Positions 35,125-46,691 of a stretch of DNA of 64,000 nucleotides are shown in pieces. This DNA is from Mercurialis annua (Eukaryota; Streptophyta; Magnoliopsida; Malpighiales; Euphorbiaceae): the NCBI RefSeq assembly GCF_937616625.2, contig NC_065577.1, forward strand, positions 22,705,501-22,769,500, given 5' to 3'. Position 1 is the stretch's first letter; the number at the start of each line of letters is the position of its first letter. The translations under genes and the position numbers were made by a program. Under the pieces are notes generated by a model. The model searched no databases. It worked only from the letters and a program-made list of their open reading frames with translations, and was not told the origin of the DNA.

Positions 35125-36919
35125 TTTGTCTGCCATACAGTCAAGCTAATGACCATAAACAAGCGCGCTTGGGAGGCAATCCCAATGGTATCTTTCCTTT
35201 CACCCTTTACATTTTTATGTGTCAGTTTTTTTTTATTTCATTGCATTGGGGACAATGCATGAACTAGTGTGAGGGTGGGGAAAACATTATGCTTTTATGT
35301 TTTTAGCTTTCTCTACGTTTATTTATATTTGTTTGGTATGTAGGATGATATGTAGCGAACTCCTTTATAGATGTTTTTGTATGTCTTTTGCTTAGCATGA
35401 TCATGCCTTACTTGTTTGGGTTGTCCTCTATATCATGCATATGCCGTGTTTCTTGCCAATGTCAGAATTTTGAAATTTTAGTGTTTTCGTCCCCCCTATT
35501 TAATGAGTTGGTTAATTATTGTCTTTGTGTGTAAACAACATTGTGAGAATGACAGTTAAATAACTTTTGCCTAGTTAGTCCCAGCATGAATTAATAGGAC
35601 TGAGGTGAAATTTTACACTTTGAAAAACATGTTCTTTCTTTTGAATATTGTGAAATTGGGCATGAAAATCTTGACACGAGCACTTGTGTAAATTCTGAAA
35701 TTTTGAGCAATTAAACATGTTTGTATTTTAAATCACCTTGTATTTACCCAGTTTTGTGAGATATTTGAGCCTTATCGAGCATACTTTTTATGTCTTATTT
35801 TATTGTGGTGTGAGTCGATACATGTTGATTTTCTAGAACTTGCCTTGCGTCCACAGTAAAATTGCATTGTAGGTTGAATAATTTGAAAGTGATAAATGGC
35901 ATTTAGGATAACCCATTCTTTAGACCACTTTAAATAGCCTACCCAATTTCCCTTAGTTCAACCAATTTGAGCCTTAGCCGTATTTTTGTTGTTTCATACA
36001 CATTTCACACACTTTACCTTTTCTTATTCTCCTCTTTTCTACCTTATTTTGACTTGACAGATTGATGGATATGCAGAAAACTAGTGTGAGGATGTTTGAC
36101 ATCCTCAGCTCATGATATTAGATTGATTATCTCTTATTTGATATGATTAGTGTTGCCTTTTGAAGTTCAAAAAAAAAGAGCGAAAAACAAAAGAGAGCTT
36201 GAAAAAGAAAGCAAAGAAAAAGAAATAAAAAGAGAAAAGCCGAGCTTAAAATATATAAATCTGAAAATAAGAACTCAAGGCATGAAAAGAAAAAAAAATT
36301 AAAAAAAAGAGACTAATATATGGTTTCTAGTTTGTGTTTGTTGATTTGTCAAGTCATTTTTCATCATGTTATTTACCTTTTTCCACACCCTAACCTAGAC
36401 CTCATTACAACCCTTAAAAGTCCATTTTGATTCTTATTGTTTGACTTAACTTAGTAGTGGAATTATGGACTGTAGGCAAGCCTATGGCAAGATTACATGT
36501 ATTGATGTGAGAGTTTAATTTTTATACCTTTTACACTTGTGTGCGAGAGACTACCTTGTGAGGAGTTACTTGGTGATTTCATTATACATGCTTGTGATTT
36601 TGCTCATTTGCTCGAGTTTCATATGTTGTTTTTTAATTGATTGGATTGCCTTTATGATCAATGTGATTTCGAAATCATGTTTTAATAAGTGTAACTGTGT
36701 AGTCTCGGTGTTATTGATTCATGATCTGGCATTAGGCATTGTTATTTGATGTTATTCTTTCATTGTTGTTTACTTCAAAGGTTTAGATTTGATCGGTTCA
36801 TTATTTAGGGGGGGTGAAAGTGCTTTAATTTCTATTATCTGACTTGGTAGTGTGAGATTGGCATTGGACATTATTCTTTATTTGCTTGAGGACAAGCAAA
36901 AGGTTAGTGTGAGGATGTT
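35125..36919 (+). other. Athila-like 3' non-coding region with polypurine tract motifs
   Basis: About 1.8 kb between pol and the 3' LTR, with no credible gene. A possible env-like ORF, often present here in Athila, is absent. It has an A-rich stretch at 36165-36310. The motif agtgtgaggatgttt, which ends at the 3' LTR (36905-36920) and acts as the polypurine region, has two upstream look-alikes near 35266 (agtgtgagggtgggg) and 36085 (agtgtgaggatgtttgac). The sequence ttgaggacaagcaaaaggtt before the LTR is also typical of Athila. Confidence 0.7.
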
Positions 36920-38468
36920 TGATAGGAGTAGAATTACTCCTATTTCTGAGGGTTTTTAGTATTGATTTGCATGTTTTTTATGTCACATTTGATCTCGTTT
37001 TGGTATTTATTTGTGTTGTCTAAGTGTTGTAGGTAATTTGGAGAAATGAGATGTTTTTCGGGCAAATGTGAACAACATTGGACATGGGCGACAAACCGAG
37101 TATTGTTGGAGCAAATTAATTAAAGTTTAAGGTCGAAAGTTAAGTCTCACGACGTGAGACCTATGTCTCACGACGTGAGACATTTAGTGGAGATGTGTTC
37201 AAAATCGCCGAAGTTCCTCACGATCTTGTCACGATGAAGCTCACGACGTGAGCCTTGGTATTTCAGGTCTCACGACGCGAGACGTATGTCTCACGACGTG
37301 AGACCCATGGAAAAAATATGACGAAGGATTCCCACGATGTGCTCACGCCAAGCATCACGTCGCTACACCATTGATCAGAGTCTCACGACGTGAAAGGATG
37401 GGTCTCGCGTCGCGAGACCCCCGAGTTCGGCCAGAAAAGTTATATTTTTACAAGTTTGCCACTGCGAGGAATCGATGCACTGCTGAAGTCTGAGGGGCAT
37501 ATTTGACATTTAAGAGAGCTACAAATCAGAATTTAACCCTAATTACACATGGGTATAAATAGTTAACAATGACATCTTGTAAAGGGTTCGCTTAATTCGC
37601 TACATTAGACATTAGTTTTACATTAGTTTAGTTTAGCTTTCGATTACCGTTCATCGTTTTAGCTTGTATTCTGGATTTTCTTCATCATTGTTTTGGGATT
37701 ATTGTCGATTAAGGTACGATAACTATTAAGAGATTAATTATTATTGTTTCTTATTCAGCCATGAATTCTTATTACATTATTGTTGAACTTTCTTTGAATA
37801 TGTGTAGCTAAACCTTTCATTAGGGATTATTAATGGGATTTATGTCTGTTTAAACGAATTGGATTTGTGGGTTATTGTTATTACTATGTTTTAACTATTG
37901 TTCTTAACGCTTGAATTTATTTGGCCAATTTATTCATTGTCATGTATTTTGGTTTTAGCTCGAGAGAGTAAAACTGGAATAGACCAACATAATTAAGAAC
38001 GTAGGAGACGAGCACGTGTTCTTAGGGTTTACTTCATAAACATTAATTGATTAGTAATTTAGGTTAATCATTGTGCGAGAGTGAGTAATTAGCCTGTTAC
38101 TAGTTTGTTATATGTTTTTGCCTGCAATTGCTTGAGAGAGAATTTTAGGTGCTTACGATTAGCCTGAACCTTAGTAGAACAACTAAATCCATATTCCAAT
38201 CTGATTAAACAGCATAATGAAAGTTAATAATCCCTGTTCTTCCCATCATTGTTAAAACCTTATTTTCATTATAGCTTTAGTTAGTTTTATCCATAATTGT
38301 TATTTCACTTTATTTAGTTTTTATAACTCAACCAAAATATCTTTTCAACTATCCAAATCGAGTATCCTAACTGGTTGTCTTTAGAAGCTTTCTCTGTGGG
38401 TACGATATCCGGACTTCACAGTCTGTATTACAAGTTGGCATACGTACGCTTACGTATTTTTACCAACA
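36920..38468 (+). repeat. Athila-like 3' LTR
   Basis: 1549 bp, about 99 percent like the 5' LTR by eye, lacking the 23-bp segment near 31650. TATAAATA at 37554-37561. Followed by the target duplication TCTAC and resumption of the copia leader. Confidence 0.93.
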
Positions 38469-38473
38469 TCTAC

Positions 38474-39753
38474 AACAATAAATATACAAGTAGCATTTAA
38501 TAAAAGGCACAATAAAATTCCCACAACATATATCCATAATTCATATAAAAACCCTTAATGTTAATTTCAACAATTGAAAAATAATAGTGGGACAAGATCC
38601 ATATTTCACCCTACTTCAAGTAAGCTTTGGCTTATCACTTTAAGTGTGGTTTATTTAGGTAGGTAACACTTTACCAATTACATCTCATGCAATTCTTGAA
38701 CATAGAATATTAACATCACATGTAGTCTTGATATTCTATCTTATACCTTAGGTTCAAAACTATTTTGATAACCTAGTTAAGTCTAACCAAATCAAACATA
38801 TGGATATCACTTTTATCCAACTTATCTTACGTAGATGACTTTATACATCATGCTTTGGCATAGCCTATACATAGCAATCTAAGTCTTGATAAGTGTTATT
38901 ACAATGGGAGGTATATTGAAGACTTAATATTAAATAAGGGTTTGTTATTTATCCTATTTAGTTATCCTATCTTATCACATGTAAAATAATCATGCAAAGC
39001 ATATAACCAAAACCCTAATTACTGCATCTTAAAAACTGTTCAGAAACAATTTATTTAACACTTAAATAACAACAGTTTCATTAATTCGGCTCATAGCAGA
39101 ATTAAATACAGTTTTATAAATTATGTTCATAACATAATTAAACACAGTTTTCTCAATAGAATTAAAACAGTTTCACAAACAATTTACTAATCTTATTTAA
39201 AACTGAATTACTAATAGAATCAAAACAGTTTCACAAACAGTTTACTAATCCTATTCAAAACAGAATTACTAATAGAATTAAAACAGTTTCACAAACAGTT
39301 TACTAATCCTATTCAAAACAGAATTACTAATAGAATTAAAACCAGTTTCACAAACAGTTTACTAATCTTATTCAAAAACAGTTTTCCTAATAGAATTAAA
39401 ACAGTTTCATAAACAGTTTACTAATCCTTATTCAAAAACAGTTTTATTATTCTGTTTCCCCTTTTCTTATCAATTCGTATGAACATTAATACTACGAAAC
39501 CTTTAATCAAATTAAAACGTAATATTAATTTAGAACAGTATATTCAAAGTTTTAATCACATTAAACGATTAATCAAATTAATTCTTCATACTATTTTTCA
39601 TACAATTAATCACATAAACGTTTTATTTATAATTACAACGAATTATAATTCCTTCAAAAACAATTTCGAAAAACAACCCCTTTTTCAAAACAGAACATAC
39701 AATAAGCATATATCACATATATACTCAGAATCTAATTAATCAAATTACAAGCA
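38474..39753 (-). other. Copia 5' leader (untranslated)
   Basis: The 1.3 kb between the copia primer site and the Athila insertion, AT-rich, with no gag-like coding. It is the region that led into the gag ATG at 30558 before the nested insertion. It contains a 58-bp tandem repeat. The + strand 86-codon frame at 39479-39739 is low-complexity and not supported. Confidence 0.75.
39130..39450 (-). repeat. 58-bp tandem repeat in the copia leader, about 5 copies
   Basis: The unit reads cacaaacagtttactaatcc, tattcaaaacagaattacta, atagaattaaaacagttt. The inner copies are nearly identical; the outer ones are diverged (for example aaacagttttcctaatag in the last). It lies in the untranslated leader. 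Confidence 0.8.
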
Positions 39754-39765
39754 GCTTCGATACCA
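39754..39765 (-). promoter_or_regulatory. Copia primer binding site, initiator-Met tRNA type
   Basis: On the - strand the sequence after the 5' LTR is tggtatcgaagc, one spacer base from the LTR end. It follows the plant initiator tRNA-Met primer site tggtatcagagc with two differences. Confidence 0.8.
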
Positions 39766-39766
39766 C

Positions 39767-40289
39767 TGTTGGGTTTTATAGGTTCATAAGGCAGCGGAAT
39801 TTCAAAAATTTATCTAAAAACCCAAACCAAGATCCATGTAATTCGAATTAACAGAATAATTACTTACTTGTATGTCGAATTCAACAGCAATGTAGGAAGG
39901 AAGGAGGTGGTTCACTTTGGTGATACCTGGCCTCGGATCAGAAACGCCTCCAAAAGAACGCGTCCTCTACGAGTATCCACAAGAACAGACCTTAGCCAAA
40001 ACTAGTGCTTGTGTGCTAGCACTATTGCTTCACAAGCAATTTCGAATTTTAGTGATTTAGTGAATAATGAATTTTGTAATTCTCAAACCAATTGCTTAAT
40101 GAGTATTTATAGTGATAAATAATTTGAGACAAATTCGAATTTCAATCTCATTGCAATTCTACAAGTTTATGTTTATCAAAAACTCCTTTTTGATAATTAT
40201 CCATATATATTAATTACTATATTTATTATCTTCCAAAAATAATAAATTAAGGAAAACACTTATCCTTAAATTTCGAATTAATATATATT

Positions 40290-40363
<74 letters not shown>

Positions 40364-43319
40364 GAATTATATATATATATATATAATTAATCACTTAATC
40401 ACATTGGGCTTGTACAACCCATAACTGTTTTGGGCCTGTTCTTAGTGTGCGACCCTGTAGGTTCATATAACGTTGGCAGTAGGCTCGAAATCCCTATTTC
40501 AGCCCGCAAGTCATAAGTGGCCTCTAGCAAGACATTATGACTACCCAAGTTATATGAATATCGATAATCCGATTTAACCATTTACAATAATATTTTAATC
40601 CCTTTGTCTCTCGATATCCAGATTGAATATAAGGCATAGTTATGTCATCCTTATAACATTCAATCATTAGTTTCTTGACTCTAAGTAGACTGAAAATGAT
40701 AACTTCTTATCAATTAGCATGGCCATGCATTTTCTTTGTTGGCGCAGCGGGAGGCGCGGGTCCGAATCGTATATTTCAATTCAAAATCGAAATTCCAACA
40801 ATCCGGATCCTAAAGTTGATCATATCAACAACAAATGGATCGTCGTATCATTTATTAATTAAAGCACGCATCTAGGAATCGTAAGAAGAATACCTATGTC
40901 GATTCTCCAACGATTCTTGTAGTCCCGAAAGTACGGCGACCTCAAGCTCGTCCACACGAGTATGCGTCCGATTGAATCCTCGCCTTGAAGTAATCCTGCA
41001 AGAGTTCCTCTTGCCGAGCAGCCCTAAGCTCAAACTCTCGCCGCAATCACTACCTTGCTCGGATGTATGAAAAACGTCGCCAAGTTTTTCCCGTGATTGA
41101 TGAATACTTGAACTCCTTCAAGTGCTTTCTCTCTCTACAACTTTGTAGTGAGATGTGTGTTGTGTGGTTTTAGAAATGAGCAAGGACATGCTCTATTTAT
41201 AGGCTAGAGCATGTCATAAGAATGCAACACCTTGCATGCTAGGTGTCACACACCAAGCAAAGGTGTTGCCACCACATGACACCTTTCATGTGGTGACATC
41301 ACATAGGTGACATCATATAGGTGATGTCATCATATGACATCACATATAAGCTTATTTCCTTATCTCATTACTTCACCATGACATCATCATTCCATTAACT
41401 TATGATTAGTGCTTTAAGTATCATTAATTACACTAATTAATTACTTAAGCCTTCTAATCATAAAACTTGGTTAAAATATAATTAGGTTCCTACTAATTTA
41501 TAACTCTTATAAATTAGTCCCTAATTAATATGGACATAATACAATTAGGTTCCTACTAATTTATAACTCTTACAAATTAGTCCCTAATTTGTACTTGTTT
41601 TTCATCTTAGATTAATTTCCGAGATATGCTAGTATCTATATGAAATCCATCTTTCGTAAACTCAATCGGTTGCACACTCTATTGTGTGTGACTAACTAGG
41701 TTCACATCTATATGGCAACGAGAGACATAAGAAACGCCTTTCTTATATTAAATAATTAAATCCCATTTAATTATTAATTCTCGTAGATCGAGAGTGACGT
41801 CTAGCAACATATCACGACCCCCAAATAGAGATGAATGTTTCGATGCATTCTTTTTGAACCAATGTTCATAATTACCGTACACTCAAAATTCCCTTCATCT
41901 AAGATTCCAATCTCGACTAGTGTCACGGTTAAGTCAAACACTGTATGTCTTGATTATATGACCTCATCTCCCAGTTCTAATTCTTGATAAATATGACTTT
42001 CACTAGAAACAACTTTCTATGTAAGTCATATACACCTGCGCAGGTTTTATCATCCATCAAGAACAATTTGAGATAGCATAGAATCTTGTCTCCGTTCATC
42101 CAGAGTGATGAATCCTTTCTAGATTAAACCCCTATCTCCATATACAACTAACTAGAGCCAACACATCCCGCGGCTCTAGCTCATGAAAGATCTAGGGTTA
42201 AGGAGTATCGAACTCTAATCACCTATATACAAGATAGTGTCACCGCAAGTCAAAGGACATATGTACAATTATGAACTAGATGATATTAAATTGACTTTAA
42301 TGAATTACCATGTATAAGTCATCTAGCGTCACTTGTTCGACTCACTCAACACCTTGAGTGTCCACGTGTTTATTCTGATCCCCATCAAGTAGTATGAGAC
42401 TCACTACTTCCTATAATTTAGTAACTCTTTACTAATCAGGAGAATAAACAGAGGTGACGATCTTTCTGGGATAATGCAATGCCCTTATCTGCAGGACCCC
42501 ATCGATCGCGAACGGTTATTTAGATCACTTGTATAATAGAATCTATCACTCATATTCTTAACACCTTAAGAACAGATTCTATCACAATGTGATAAGGACA
42601 ATACGTAATAAATGAACACTTAGTTGATGAGACACTTAGTTCAAATAGAACATATATATCTTTGCCATTGGGATTAATTCTACAAATATACACGATCAAA
42701 TGGCCCTAGGGCATATACTACTAACATTCTTTAGTCTATCTTCTTCAAGGGGCCCATAGATATCTTCCTCAAATAAATGAGGGACCAATTCCTTCTCAGT
42801 CACTCATATTTCTCACATAGTTACTTTCATATCCAATGACAATCTATTCCATTATCCTGTTAAAGATAATGTAAGACTGTATCAAAATATGAAATAGCTA
42901 TGTAGAAATCCATGATGATTTTAAGGTCAAAGGATTATACTAATAGAACTGTAATGAGAATTACTTATGACAGTGATCTATGTAGTATTCTCACAGTGGG
43001 TCATCCAGTGCCTTATTTCTCAAATAGCACCTATGATTTGACTTAATATCTCATATACATGATTAGTAAAACATAATCATCAGTCAACATCATACTAGTC
43101 TCAATGTTCTATTAAGACTAGGGATAGATGGTATATAATTCTTTTATTAAACCTAAGGGTTCTACTATCAAGTCACATACTCGATGACCTTAGAAAGAAT
43201 TAACCATTCAAGTATTTTAATCATTAATATAAAATGATAAAAACTGCCAATCAATAAATAATAAAATGATAAAATCAAAACATGGTCAAACATGATTGAC
43301 CTAGTGCATATCACTAACA
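39767..43319 (-). repeat. Copia 5' LTR, split by a solo LTR
   Basis: Without the nested 1990-bp insertion and its 5-bp duplication it is about 1558 bp, matching the 3' LTR at 24874-26401. The (AT)n tract at about 40290-40383 is much longer than in the 3' LTR. Visible differences between the two LTRs are more frequent than between the Athila LTRs, consistent with the copia being the older insertion. Confidence 0.9.
40737..42726 (-). mobile_element. Solo LTR of another copia-like element
   Basis: A 1990-bp insertion flanked by a perfect 5-bp duplication TTCTT (40732-40736 and 42727-42731). It begins tgttggcgcagc and ends actaaca on the + strand. On the - strand it starts tgttagtagtatatgcccta, a copia-type LTR start similar in style to the host LTR. 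No internal region, primer site or ORF is present, so it is the product of LTR-LTR recombination. The orientation is inferred from that start. Confidence 0.85.
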
Positions 43320-43743
43320 TTAGCGTCATTTTTCACACACTCTTTGCGTAATATAACCTCACCATGATTAGGTAAACGGGACGACTCATTAAAGAGAGTT
43401 TAGATGCGACATACTAATCTATTGTTACTTTTCACGCACACTTTGCATAATATAACGTAACCATGCTTAGCTATTCGAAACGACGCGTTAGAGAGACTTG
43501 TGATGCGATTTAAGCATGGTAATCGAAACGACGCGTTCAAGACACTTGAAAACGCGACATACTAATCTAGCGTCACGTTTAACGCACACTTTGCGTAATA
43601 TAACCTAACAATGATTAGGTAATCGGAACGACGCGTTGAATAGACTTGATACGCGACATACTAATCTAGCGTCATTTTTCACGCACACTTTGCGTAATAT
43701 AATCGTGCTTAGGTATTCGGAACACGCGTTAAAGAGACTTGAG
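43320..43743 (+). repeat. 99-bp satellite, block 4a (orientation A)
   Basis: About four monomers outside the copia 5' LTR, continuing the orientation of block 3. The first 278 bp are duplicated inside the copia element at 26402-26679. The block ends at the second orientation switch. Confidence 0.93.
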
Positions 43744-43750
43744 ACGTCGT
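43740..43750. other. Satellite orientation switch (A to reversed)
   Basis: The strand reads gagacttgagac (orientation A) and then directly gtcgttccaattacc (reversed). The join falls inside the palindrome gacgtc (43743-43748), with no intervening unrelated sequence. Confidence 0.9.
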
Positions 43751-45924
43751 TCCAATTACCTAAGCATTGTTTCGTTATATTACGCCAAGTGCGGGTTAAA
43801 CGTGTTGCTAGATTAGTATGTCGAGTCTCAAGTCCCTTTAATGCGTTGTTACGATTAACTAAGCATGGTTAGGTTATATTACGCAACGTATCCATAAAAA
43901 GTAATGCTAGATTAGTATGGCGCGTCTCAAGTCTCTTTAACGCGTTGTTTTGTTTCGATTACCATGCTTATGTCACGTTACAAGTCTCTCTAACACGTCG
44001 GTCTGATTACTAAAGCATGGTTATGTTATATTACGCAAAGTGTGCATGAAAATTGACAATAGAATTAGTATGTTACGTCTCAAGTCTCTTTTACGAGTCA
44101 TTTTGATTATCTATGCTTGTTAGGTCATTTTACACAAAGTGTGCGTGAAAAGTTACGCTAGATTTGTATGTCGCGTCTCAAGTCTCCTTAACGCGTCGTT
44201 CCGATTACCTAAGCATGGTAAGGCTATTTTATACAAAGTGTTCGTGAAAAGTGACGCTAGATTAGTATTTCACGTCTCAAGTCTCTTTAACGTGTCGGTC
44301 CGATTACCTTATTATGGTTAGGTTATATTACGCAAAGTGACGCTAGATTTGTATGGGGCGTTTCAAGTCTCTTTAACGTGTGGTTTTGATTAGTATGGCG
44401 CGTTTCAAGTCTCTTTAATGAGTCATTTCGATTACCTATGCATGGTTAGGTCATTTTACACAAAGTGCGCGTGAATAGTGATGCTAGATTAGTATGTCGC
44501 ATCTCAAGTCTCCTTGACGCGTCGTTCTGATTACATAAGCATGGTAAGGCTATTTTACGCAAAGTATGCGTGAAAAGTGACGCTAGATTAGTATTTCGCG
44601 TGTCAAGTCTCTTTAACGCGTAGTTCCGATTACCTAAGCATGGTTAAGCTATATTACGCAATGTGTTCGTGAAAATTGTTGCTAGGTTAGTATGTCGCGT
44701 CTCAAGTCTTTTTTACGCGTCGTTCCGATTACCTAAGCATGGTTCGGTTATATTACACAAAATGTGCGTGAAAAGTGACGCTAGATTAGTATGTCGCGTC
44801 TCTGGTCTCTTTAACGCATTGTTCCGATTACCTAGGCATGGCTAGCTTAAATTACACAAAGTGTGTGCGTAAATAGTATGTCGCGTCTCAAGTGTCTTTA
44901 ACGCGTCGTTCCCATTACCTAAGCATGGTTAGGTTATATTACGCAAGGTGTGCATGAAAAGTGACGCTAGATTAGTATGTCGTGTCTCAAGGCTCTTTAA
45001 TGCGTCGTTGCGATTACCTAAGCATGGTTAGGTTATATTATGCAGAGTTTAGGTCAAAAGTGATGCTAGATTAGTATGTCGTATCTCAAGTCTCTTTAAC
45101 GCGTCGTTTCGAATACCACGATTTCCCAAGAATGGTTAGTTGTAGTGTCTCAAGTCTCTTTCACGCTTCGTTTCTATTACCATGCTTATTTCGCATAACA
45201 AGTCTCTTTCACGCGTCGTTTCGATTAACATGCTTATCGCGCGTCACAAGTCACTTTCACGCGTCGTTCCGATTACCTAAGTATGGCTAGGTTATATTAC
45301 GCCAAGTGTTCAAGAAAATTGACGCTATATTAGTATGTCGCATCTCAAGTCTCTCTAACGCATTGTTCCTATTTCCTAAGCATGGTTAGGTTATATAACG
45401 CAAAGTGTGCGAAAAAAGTGACACTAAATTAGTATTACGCGTTTCAAGTCTATGTAACGCGTCGTTTCGATTACCATGCCTTTGTCGCGTCAAAAGTCTC
45501 TCTAACGCGTCGTTCCGATTACCTAAGCATGCTTAGGTTATATTACGCAAAGTGTGCGTGAAAAATGACAATTGATTAGTATGTGGCGTATCAAGTCTAT
45601 TCAATGCGTCGTTCAGATTACCTAAGCATGGTTAGGTTATATAACGCTAAGTGTGCGTTAAACGTGACGCTAGATTAGTATGTCGCGTTTCAAGTGTCTA
45701 TAACATGTCGTTTCGATTACCGTGCTTAAGTCGCGTCACAAGTCTCTCTAACGCGTCGTTTCGAATACCTAAGCATGGTTAGGTTATATTACGCAAAGTG
45801 TGCGTGAAAAGTAACAATAGATTAGTATGTCGCATCTAAAGTGTCTTTCACGGTTCATCCCGATAACCTAATCATGGTTAGGTTATACTACGCAAAGAGT
45901 GCGTGAAAAATGACGCTAGACTAG
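43744..45924 (-). repeat. 99-bp satellite, block 4b (reversed)
   Basis: Reversed monomers and 48-bp units, with several truncated ones (for example 44330-44400 and 45110-45180). Ends at the gypsy insertion, target sequence ACTAG. Confidence 0.95.
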
Positions 45925-46527
45925 TGATACGAACCTTCAGCGATAGGCTATACGAACCCTTAATGCAATGCCCAAGAACCCGTATAATCACTAACCTAAG
46001 AACCCAATACCTATCTGATTCAAAACCCTAGGATCACTCTAGATCAGATTACAAAGATCAAGTGTAAATAGAACCTAAAAGATTAAGTCTTTTAAATCCT
46101 AATTACTAGCACGCCACAAAAGATTGATCAGATCTTTGATAAGTGAAAAGCATTCAATATGAATAGAAGAATAAAACAAGGGTTTCTATGAAACAAATAT
46201 TAATATATCATAATCTGATTGTAAGACCCTAAAATAAAGTATTTATAATGTCTCAGCAAGCAATGGCATACTTGTAAATAAGTAAAATTCGAGTTAATAT
46301 ACCCTAGTCTTGAATATGGGCTTTAAGTATGTTATACAAAGCCCATTCTTCAGAATCTTCATTTGAATAAGTTTGAAGAGATGGTCTCTTGAAGCTTCTT
46401 GGCCCGTGACCTTGTAATTGGTCATTGGGATAAACTCAACGGATCTTGGATATGGATTCTGCCCTCTTCATCAAGCCCATCAAAATTAGCATCTTCAAGC
46501 TTTTGAAGTCCTAGCCCATCCGTAACA
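45925..46527 (-). repeat. Gypsy 3' LTR
   Basis: 603 bp. Contains a 54-bp segment (near 46140-46195) missing from the 5' LTR. The pol frame runs into this LTR on the - strand and stops at 46422. Confidence 0.88.
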
Positions 46528-46688
46528 TTCCCTCCTTCTTTTGGATGATTCGTCCTCGAATCAAGCTCATCGCCTACATCAAAATGAGTTAAGTCACTAA
46601 CATTATACTCACCCTTTAAATCAATCTTGTAGGCATTGTCATTGATTCTTTCCAGCACTTGAAATGGACCATCTCTCCTTCGACTCAA
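46422..46688 (-). pseudogene. Gypsy pol C-terminus, running into the 3' LTR
   Basis: 88 codons beginning RRDGPFQVLERINDNAYKI, the GPF/Y segment after integrase, then NVSDLTHFDVGDE and an acidic tail. It is in frame with the RNase H/integrase frame upstream but separated from it by a TAA at 46689-46691. It stops at a TGA inside the LTR, where the 5' LTR copy has Gly and reads on as GPITRSRAKKLQ. So the intact ancestor ended pol within its 3' LTR. Confidence 0.78.
46528..46543 (-). promoter_or_regulatory. Polypurine tract of the gypsy element
   Basis: On the - strand aaaagaaggagggaa lies directly before the 3' LTR, the normal place for second-strand priming. It also encodes part of the pol C-terminal tail. 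Confidence 0.75.
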
Positions 46689-46691
46689 TTT

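Larger units (their letters stand above)
30565..38468 (+). mobile_element. Athila-like Ty3/gypsy element, gag-protease only, nested in copia
   Basis: 7.9-kb element with LTRs 30565-32136 and 36920-38468 (TGATAG...CCAACA) and a perfect 5-bp target duplication TCTAC (30560-30564 and 38469-38473). The primer site matches tRNA-Asp. Gag and protease are present; RT, RNase H and the integrase core are absent. The LTRs differ by roughly 15-20 substitutions and one 23-bp indel, about 1 percent, so the insertion is young. It must have moved using enzymes supplied by a relative. Confidence 0.93.
24874..43319 (-). mobile_element. Ty1/copia LTR retrotransposon with nested insertions
   Basis: On the - strand the element runs from the 5' LTR (39767-43319) to the 3' LTR (24874-26401). 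The LTRs begin TGTTAG and end CCAACA on that strand. Outer flanks are ttacc (24869-24873) and ttagc (43320-43324), a 5-bp target duplication with one mismatch. Order on the - strand: 5' LTR, primer site, leader with a 58-bp repeat, gag-pol, damaged RNase H, a foreign 278-bp satellite piece, 3' LTR. An Athila-like element sits just upstream of the gag start codon and a solo LTR sits in the 5' LTR. Without these two the element is about 8.5 kb. Confidence 0.9.

Noticed and set aside
36537..36749. Possible env-like membrane protein in the Athila-like 3' region
   Set aside because: Only 70 codons, AT-rich, with no signal or fusion features beyond chance hydrophobicity.
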